Source: Vibrio europaeus (GTDB taxonomy: Bacteria; Pseudomonadota; Gammaproteobacteria; Enterobacterales; Vibrionaceae). Taken from it: a stretch of DNA of 64,000 nt. The notes under the pieces are model-generated. The model was not told the origin of the DNA and ran no database searches. It saw nothing but the letters and a program-made list of their open reading frames with translations. The stretch is from positions 186,001-250,000 of the forward strand of contig NZ_LUAX01000008.1 in NCBI RefSeq assembly GCF_001695575.1. The letters are read 5' to 3'. Below, piece after piece: positions 59,045 to 64,000 of this stretch (within the stretch, counting starts at the first letter, position 1; every line of letters starts with the position of its first letter). Position numbers and translations under genes: made by a program.

Positions 59045-59803
59045 ATGAAAACAGTATTGATTACCGGTGCAGCAAAAGGGATTGGCCAGGCTTTATCTCG
59101 TTATTTTGTTGGGCAAGGTTACAACGTTATTATGGTTGATATTGATCAACTCGCATTAGACAACCAAGCGATTGACAGCGATTTGACGTCAATGCATGTG
59201 ACTGATGTCGCATGTGAGGAATCCGTCGCAGACCTCTTTGCTAAAGTCCAACGTGAGTATCGACGTGTGGATATTCTGATTAACAACGCTGGCATATCCC
59301 CGAAAACCGAGGAAGGCTCTCGTTTGTCTATGGAAGACATCTCGAGCTCAGATTGGGATAAGGTAATGGCGACGAATACGAAGAGTGTCTTTCTGATGTG
59401 TAAGTATTTTAGTCGTTTAATGGCGTCTGGCTCAAAAATCATCAATATCGCTTCAATGATGGGCTCGACGGGTTCTGGGACAGACAATCCCAACATTTTT
59501 CCTTACAGTGTGTCCGGCTTACACTACAGTTGCTCAAAAGCAGGGGTCATCAATTTAACTAAGTCTATAGCTCGAGAGCTCGCCGTGAAAGGAATCTTGG
59601 TCAATGCGGTTTCTCCTGGTGCTGTTTCTGGAGGGATGGGCCATTTTAAGTCGAGCTTTATCGATACGATAGAAAGCGCGATACCACTCAACGAAATATG
59701 TGGGCAACACGATATTGTGCATGGTGTGCGTTTCCTCGCGAGTGACAGCAACACCGCGCTGACTGGCCAGAACATCAACATTAATGGTGGTTGGTTGATG
59801 TGA
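59045..59803 (+). CDS. Short-chain dehydrogenase/reductase 3 of the NRPS operon
   Basis: 252 residues with a full set of SDR motifs: ITGAAKGIGQAL, LINNAGISPKTEEG, NIASMMGSTG, Tyr and Lys in YSCSKAG, and VNAVSPGAVSGGMG. The insertion GSGTDNPNIFPYSVSGLH before the active-site Tyr is longer than in the other SDRs here, pointing to a different substrate. It is third of the oxidoreductase series in the operon. Confidence 0.87.
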   Translation: MKTVLITGAAKGIGQALSRYFVGQGYNVIMVDIDQLALDNQAIDSDLTSMHVTDVACEESVADLFAKVQREYRRVDILINNAGISPKTEEGSRLSMEDISSSDWDKVMATNTKSVFLMCKYFSRLMASGSKIINIASMMGSTGSGTDNPNIFPYSVSGLHYSCSKAGVINLTKSIARELAVKGILVNAVSPGAVSGGMGHFKSSFIDTIESAIPLNEICGQHDIVHGVRFLASDSNTALTGQNININGGWLM

Positions 59804-59853
59804 CCAACAGGTTAGAAACGTGGAATGTGTTGTTGTAATTAGGAACCGTGTAT

Positions 59854-60936
59854 ATGTTGAGCCCAAGATATAAAAATTTAAATTGTAATGGTCTGCCCAC
59901 TCCTAACGTATTGAAGGAGAGGTATCCGGTGACCGATAGTATTGCTTCACACGTTTCAAGGTGCAGAGCGTTAATAGGAGATGTTCTGACTGGAAACGAC
60001 ACTCGAATACTTGTGGTATTGGGTCCTTGTTCTATACATGATCCTGTTGCCGCACTCGACTATGCTCATCGAGTTAAAGAGCTGCAAACTATTTTTAAGG
60101 ACGAATTAGTCTTGGTGATGCGCGCGTACTTGGAGAAACCGAGAACAGTATCCGGGTGGAAAGGGCTTATCTCAGACCCTCATCTGGACGGTACTCATCA
60201 GATAGGCGAGGGGTTAGAGGTTGCGAGGAAGCTGTTACTCGATATTAATGCACTGGGTTTGCCCGTTGCAACTGAGTTTCTCAATGTTAACTACAGTGAA
60301 TACATTCGTGATCTCATCGCTTACGCGGCGATTGGCGCAAGAACCAGTGAATCTCAGCTTCACCGAGAACTCGCGTCCTCTATACCTATACCTGTTGGGT
60401 TTAAGAATCGTACCGATGGGAACGTTGAAGTTGCAATCAATTCGGTGATGTCCGCTAAAGAGTCGCATACGTTTAGTGCTATGAATCAACATGGTCAGCT
60501 TGCGGTCATGACGGGGTCGGGAAATCGATGGGGGCATGTTATCCTTAGGGGAGGTGATGTTCCCAACTACGATGTTGTGACGATGAAGCGTGTTTCGGAG
60601 CAACTCAATGCGCTAGGGGGGATTGCTCGGGTGGTGGTGGATGCAAGTCATGCTAACTCTCAAAAGAAACATAAGTCTCAGTTAATGGTATCAGAGTATG
60701 TAGGGGCTCAAATACAATTGGGAATCGCGAATGTTGCGGGTGTCATGCTCGAAAGTTTTATTATCGAAGGTAGACAAAATCTCCCCGATAGGGGAACAGG
60801 GAATTTGCTGTATGGGCAGTCGATTACGGATGCATGCCTTGGTTGGAGTGATACTGTTCTCGCACTGAGACAGCTTTCTGCCTGTGTACGTGCTAAGAAC
60901 AGTCTTAACACAAAATCTTGCGTGGGCATTAGGTAG
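59854..60936 (+). CDS. 3-deoxy-7-phosphoheptulonate (DAHP) synthase, class I AroFGH type
   Basis: 360 residues. It joins phosphoenolpyruvate and erythrose 4-phosphate, the first shikimate step. Metal-binding residues are in VLGPCSIHDP (Cys), VVDASHANSQKKHKS (His), VMLESFIIEG (Glu) and ITDACLGW (Asp). Substrate residues are in MRAYLEKPRT, GWKGLISDPHLDG and GARTSESQLHRELAS. The PVGFKNRTDGN segment has Arg where AroG has Gly. A dedicated copy next to a split transketolase suggests flux toward a shikimate-derived building block. ATG 59854 is chosen with AGGA 9 bases upstream. Confidence 0.92.
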   Translation: MLSPRYKNLNCNGLPTPNVLKERYPVTDSIASHVSRCRALIGDVLTGNDTRILVVLGPCSIHDPVAALDYAHRVKELQTIFKDELVLVMRAYLEKPRTVSGWKGLISDPHLDGTHQIGEGLEVARKLLLDINALGLPVATEFLNVNYSEYIRDLIAYAAIGARTSESQLHRELASSIPIPVGFKNRTDGNVEVAINSVMSAKESHTFSAMNQHGQLAVMTGSGNRWGHVILRGGDVPNYDVVTMKRVSEQLNALGGIARVVVDASHANSQKKHKSQLMVSEYVGAQIQLGIANVAGVMLESFIIEGRQNLPDRGTGNLLYGQSITDACLGWSDTVLALRQLSACVRAKNSLNTKSCVGIR

Positions 60937-61072
60937 GACGTAGCGCTGTGAGCGTTGTATTTAGTGGCTAGATGTATCTCAAGGTCGTATCGAGTTTTGA
61001 GGGGAATTTTGATAGGCGTTAAATAGAACTGAGAGCAGTTTTTTCGTCTCCTTCACAAGGAGTAATTACTAT

Positions 61073-61513
61073 ATGACGATGGTTGTTTTTGAAGACCAGC
61101 ATTTTCGAGTTTCTCAATGTCGCACGTGCGACATTCCTGGTTACCTGATTGTTGATTGTAAGGTACAAGCCGTGTTTTTAGCAGACTTGCCCCTTGAGGC
61201 TCAAACGGCTCTTGGGGGACTTATTGGGAAACTAGAAATCGCGATAGCGAAAGCGACAAGGGCGGAGAAAGTTTACTGTGCTAAGTTTGGGGAAGCAGGT
61301 GGAAATCTACATTTTCATTTGTTTCCAAGGTTGATCACGATCACGACGGATTATCTGAAGGTGTACCCAGATCAACAACACCTGATCCATGGCCCAATTT
61401 TGTTTGATTGGGCTCGAGAATACTATAAAACTGTACCAGAAAGTCTGTCTGTGAGGGTAAGAGAGTGCCTTGAAGAAATCAAAGGCCTCATTGAACGCTC
61501 TCAAAACTCTTAA
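61073..61513 (+). CDS. HIT-like nucleotide hydrolase/transferase family protein
   Basis: 146 residues. The C-terminal region contains AGGNLHFHLFPR, aligning with the histidine triad H-x-H-x-H, in which the first His is Asn but the central nucleophile His and the third His are kept. The N-terminal PGYLIVDCK and FLADLPLEAQTALGGL fit the fold. Family members hydrolyse dinucleoside polyphosphates or nucleoside phosphoramidates. AAGGAG lies upstream of the ATG. It may be a neighbour of, rather than part of, the NRPS operon. Confidence 0.72.
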   Translation: MTMVVFEDQHFRVSQCRTCDIPGYLIVDCKVQAVFLADLPLEAQTALGGLIGKLEIAIAKATRAEKVYCAKFGEAGGNLHFHLFPRLITITTDYLKVYPDQQHLIHGPILFDWAREYYKTVPESLSVRVRECLEEIKGLIERSQNS

Positions 61514-62491
61514 ACTGAGTGGCCAATGATGATTTTTTGGTTGTTGAAATTTACCTGATGTTCAAAATGACCAGACAGTTTAGCTTGAATGAAACCCATT
61601 ATATGCACTAGCTCAGACGCGATCTCTCTTAAATTTTAATAGTTCACCAGGGGATTCGGGCGCTTGCTATACTGAAGCATATCCAAGTGAGTACACAATA
61701 ATGGCTGAGAAATCGTTGACTGAGAACATTGTCCCTTTTCCCGATGTGTGGTCGGATGAAGCAGACTGCTCGTGCGCGCTATTGTGGCAGTTGCCTTAAG
61801 GTGGTGAATTACATTACCGGTCGTCAGTGTTGGATTAGGGTGACCTCTGAGCGCATCTTATTGCGTCTTCAAGTGACGAAGCAGTGGTTGACTTCGCTGC
61901 ATGAGCAGGGCATTGGGACGTGCCTTTGCCGGCGCCGATTAAGGCCGTGTTCGAAAATTTGGACCAGGAGTTGGAAAGAATGATCCAGCTGTTGCGACCG
62001 CAATTGGGGCGCAGTGAAAATGCTTATCAATTACTCCGTTTGGCTGCAGAGAGTGCGGCATTGCTTGCCCCGCTGGTGGGCCAGGCTGAACGCCAACATT
62101 GAGCGTCTTTATAAAGCACTATAACTAAGCGTGTGACTGATAATGCCAACATCTTGGCACGAGCGCGAGTATGAAGTGTGAAAATCAAAGCCAGGGGCAC
62201 GGCATTAGCGGTGCCCTTACCATTGTGAATGAAGGCCTGTCCAGTTCGTCGCTGTTGCGTGATAAGGCGTGAGAAGATCGTGTCCGAGTTCTATTGTTCA
62301 ATGTCTCAACTGCGGTGCAGGTGAGTACGCGAGAGGGAATTTGAATCGACAGATTATAAATACTGTTTATTAGGTACTTTATGGTAAATCATTATGTTCA
62401 ATGAATTAGAGCAAAGTAAATCACGATACTCTTTTTTGTCACTTGGATTTAGTATATGCCGAACCTACGATACAACGAAAGGGGGCCTGTT
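61514..62491. other. About 1 kb between HIT and nitrilase genes, mostly without a gene
   Basis: Apart from a possible broken gene (61701-62102), nothing recognisable is present. The part from 62110 to 62455 has no reading frame of note and becomes AT-rich toward the nitrilase-family gene, presumably containing its promoter. Confidence 0.4.
61701..62102 (+). pseudogene. Possible frameshifted gene remnant
   Basis: An ATG frame (MAEKSLTENIVPFPDVWSDE) stops at 61797-61799. Protein-like sequence then seems to continue in the next frame (VVNYITGRQCWIRVTSERIL, WLTSLHEQGIG) and returns to the first frame from about 61920 (APIKAVFENLDQELERMIQL). This pattern suggests two frameshifts in one former gene of about 130 codons. 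No family recognised; the reconstruction is tentative. Confidence 0.3.
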
Positions 62492-63280
62492 TTGGAAAGT
62501 ACGAGCTTTACTATTGTTCAACTTAAGGTTGAACACAGCAACAAAAGTAAAAATATTGATGAAGTCGACAAGATACTTTCGGCAACAAGTGATGTTGGTG
62601 ACATAACGTTATTACCTGAGCTGTTTGCTACGGGTTATATATTTGACTCTGCGAGTGACATTCACGGTTTGAGTGAAGATTATCGTGACAGTGTCACAAT
62701 AAAAAGACTGACAGAATTGTCTCAGATTTATCAGACTACTTTTGTCGCGGGCATCGCTGAAAAAGAACATGGCGAATACTACAACAGTGTCGCCGTGGTT
62801 GACACAAGTGGCCTACGTTGTAAGTATCGAAAGATTAGCCAAACGAGTATTGATAAGCGCTACTTTTCTCGTGGTAGCGACCTATTGATATTCAAACACA
62901 ACGGACTGAAAGTTGGCGTGGTTGTCTGCTTTGACATTTGGTTCCCTGAGATTATGAGAAGACTGAAGGGAGTCGACATCATACTTCATCTGGCTAACTT
63001 CGGTGGGTCTCAGAGTTTTACGCTTGCACGCGCAAGAGCGTTAGAAAACGGTCAGAGTATTCTAACTTGCAACCGAGTTGGCGAAGATACCACTTCTGAG
63101 TTTACTGCGAGCTACTGTGGTGGGAGTCGGGTGTACAATCCAAAAGGAGAGGCGATTGTGATGTTAGGTGAACAGCAGGCTAGTGAGACGGTTGTGATTG
63201 ACGACTTCTCACTCGCCCCCCAGTTTACGGGCATCAACTTCGAGGAAGAGCTAGACGCGATCAGCAAGAGGTTAGCGTAG
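62492..63280 (+). CDS. Carbon-nitrogen hydrolase (nitrilase superfamily)
   Basis: 262 residues from a TTG that has AAGGGGG 6 bases upstream; an ATG at 62456 is in frame but has no ribosome site and would add 12 residues not expected in the family. The Glu-Lys-Cys catalytic triad is clear: Glu in LLPELFATGY, Lys in CKYRKISQT, Cys in VVVCFDIWFPEIMRRL. Such enzymes hydrolyse omega-amides, carbamoyl groups or nitriles. It is convergent with the racemase-like gene. A tailoring role for the neighbouring cluster is possible but unproven. Confidence 0.85.
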   Translation: MESTSFTIVQLKVEHSNKSKNIDEVDKILSATSDVGDITLLPELFATGYIFDSASDIHGLSEDYRDSVTIKRLTELSQIYQTTFVAGIAEKEHGEYYNSVAVVDTSGLRCKYRKISQTSIDKRYFSRGSDLLIFKHNGLKVGVVVCFDIWFPEIMRRLKGVDIILHLANFGGSQSFTLARARALENGQSILTCNRVGEDTTSEFTASYCGGSRVYNPKGEAIVMLGEQQASETVVIDDFSLAPQFTGINFEEELDAISKRLA

Positions 63281-63308
63281 CGTTTTACTAAGTAGTGAAG
63301 AAGTGTAC

Positions 63309-64000
63309 TTAGCTCTCATTCCGAGAGGCGAACAACATGTGTTGCGCTATGATATCCGAGATATGTAACTGCGCACAATCCACAGCATGAAAACCACATT
63401 CTTGACCATCAAAGGCTAGGAAAAAGTCCGTACCTGCAAGAAATACGATATCAGCACTTTGCTCCTCTACTAATTTCTGACCTATTGAGAAAATATCTGC
63501 TTTGTCCACTTCACTGGCATAACCATTTCTCGCAAATCTTCGATAAGTCTCGGCGGCCACTATTTGGTCATGACGATCGGGTACGACATATTCGTCTTGG
63601 TTAAAGCAGCCAAAAACACCTGTTTGCATGGTTGGCAAGGTTCCTAGAATCCCCACTTTTGAATAGTGATTGTGTTGGGTATGCTTTTTTAAGCAGTCGA
63701 GCGCGCTAATAATAGGAATAGGAGAGAGCTGAATGAGTTCTTGTAAGCAGAAATGTCCGGCTAATGAGGGAATTACGACATGTGTCGCGCCACAACAGTA
63801 AAGCTTTTCGATAAAGCTTTGAAATATCGCCGCTTGTTCAGCTCTTTTGTTCTGTAGCAAGTTGGTGGTTAACTGCTGAATGTCGGCATGAACAATCGTA
63901 AGCTCTAATGTAAGACCCGCTGACTTGTGTTGTCTTACTAGTTCTCGGTAATACAGCTCTGTTGAAGATGGCCCTATGCCGCCGATGATACCTATATGCA
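63309..64000 (-). CDS. Aspartate/glutamate racemase-like protein lacking both catalytic cysteines (start just outside window)
   Basis: Read leftward from the window edge, the frame begins HIGIIGGIGPSSTELYYREL, the family's N-terminal motif; the last bases (TGCAT) suggest an ATG whose A is base 64001. About 230 residues. In aspartate racemases the two catalytic motifs are C-N-T-A-H and G-C/A-T-E; here they read VIPSLAGHFC and FLAGTDFFLA, so both acid/base cysteines are replaced (Ser and Gly). It may bind an acidic amino acid without racemising it, or use other chemistry. Confidence 0.8.
   Translation of the reverse strand, partial: HIGIIGGIGPSSTELYYRELVRQHKSAGLTLELTIVHADIQQLTTNLLQNKRAEQAAIFQSFIEKLYCCGATHVVIPSLAGHFCLQELIQLSPIPIISALDCLKKHTQHNHYSKVGILGTLPTMQTGVFGCFNQDEYVVPDRHDQIVAAETYRRFARNGYASEVDKADIFSIGQKLVEEQSADIVFLAGTDFFLAFDGQECGFHAVDCAQLHISDIIAQHMLFASRNES

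Noticed and set aside
46736..60936. Identification as an aminohydroxybenzoate (rifamycin-type) precursor cluster
   Set aside because: The split transketolase, DAHP synthase and Gfo/Idh gene fit, but the aminotransferase, kinase, phosphatase, dehydroquinate synthase and dehydratase of that pathway are not present.
63288..63312. Inverted repeat CTAAGTA...TACTTAG between the nitrilase and racemase genes as a bidirectional terminator
   Set aside because: Only 7 bp with an AT-rich stem, a long loop and no T-run. It also overlaps the end of the leftward gene.

Overview
The window looks like a chromosomal stretch from a member of the Vibrionaceae, most likely Vibrio or a close relative. The main reasons are four membrane-anchored ToxR-like regulators, each with an overlapping ToxS/VtrC-like partner gene, together with type VI secretion spike genes, EAL and HD-GYP cyclic-di-GMP phosphodiesterases and an SgrR-type regulator. 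I saw no rRNA, convincing tRNA, transposase, integrase or CRISPR array. Base composition shifts in places: the divergent gap before the NRPS gene and parts of 54.3-58.7 kb are visibly AT-richer than their surroundings, which fits horizontal acquisition.

Layout. 1-3.7 kb is the end of a T6SS spike cargo operon (a cut gene, VgrG, a DUF6931-like protein, PAAR). 3.8-4.8 kb is a GlxA-type AraC regulator. 5-7.5 kb is one operon of two tandem ToxR-like regulator/partner pairs, read leftward and divergent from an EAL phosphodiesterase (7.9-9.3 kb). 9.5-11.4 kb is a third regulator/partner pair followed by a thiol peroxidase. A paralogous copy of that module (regulator, partner, thiol peroxidase, plus an exported peroxiredoxin) lies at 29.6-32.4 kb. 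Between and after these sit general accessory genes: aldehyde dehydrogenase, two outer-membrane barrels, a large HD-GYP sensor, SgrR, a cupin, a LysE exporter, a GST, a VOC gene broken by a stop codon, a LysR regulator, a lone carotenoid-biosynthesis-family membrane protein, an M20 peptidase, a quinone-oxidoreductase-like enzyme and YgjV.

37-61 kb is the most unusual part: what looks like an undescribed hybrid biosynthetic locus. A leftward seven-gene operon (43.6 to 37.0 kb) encodes an ACP, a degenerate SDR, a FabG-like ketoreductase, a ketosynthase fused to a second degenerate ketosynthase half, an MFS transporter fused to a FabZ-like hot-dog dehydratase, a transglutaminase-like protein and a second hot-dog dehydratase. 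This is the equipment of a reducing type II polyketide/fatty acid system. To its right are a POT/MFS-type transporter and, divergently, a dimodular NRPS (A-PCP-C-A-PCP-C). The NRPS is followed by SDRs, a Gfo/Idh oxidoreductase broken by a stop codon, a zinc alcohol dehydrogenase, a split transketolase, a TIM-barrel isomerase/dehydratase, another SDR and a class I DAHP synthase. My reading, as inference, is that the type II system makes a reduced or polyene acyl chain, that the transglutaminase-like protein could join it to the NRPS in the way AdmF does in andrimid assembly, and that the terminal condensation domain could release the product onto a sugar- or shikimate-derived nucleophile. No phosphopantetheinyl transferase or thioesterase is visible here. 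61-64 kb holds a HIT protein, a possible gene remnant, a nitrilase-family hydrolase and a racemase-like protein lacking both catalytic cysteines.
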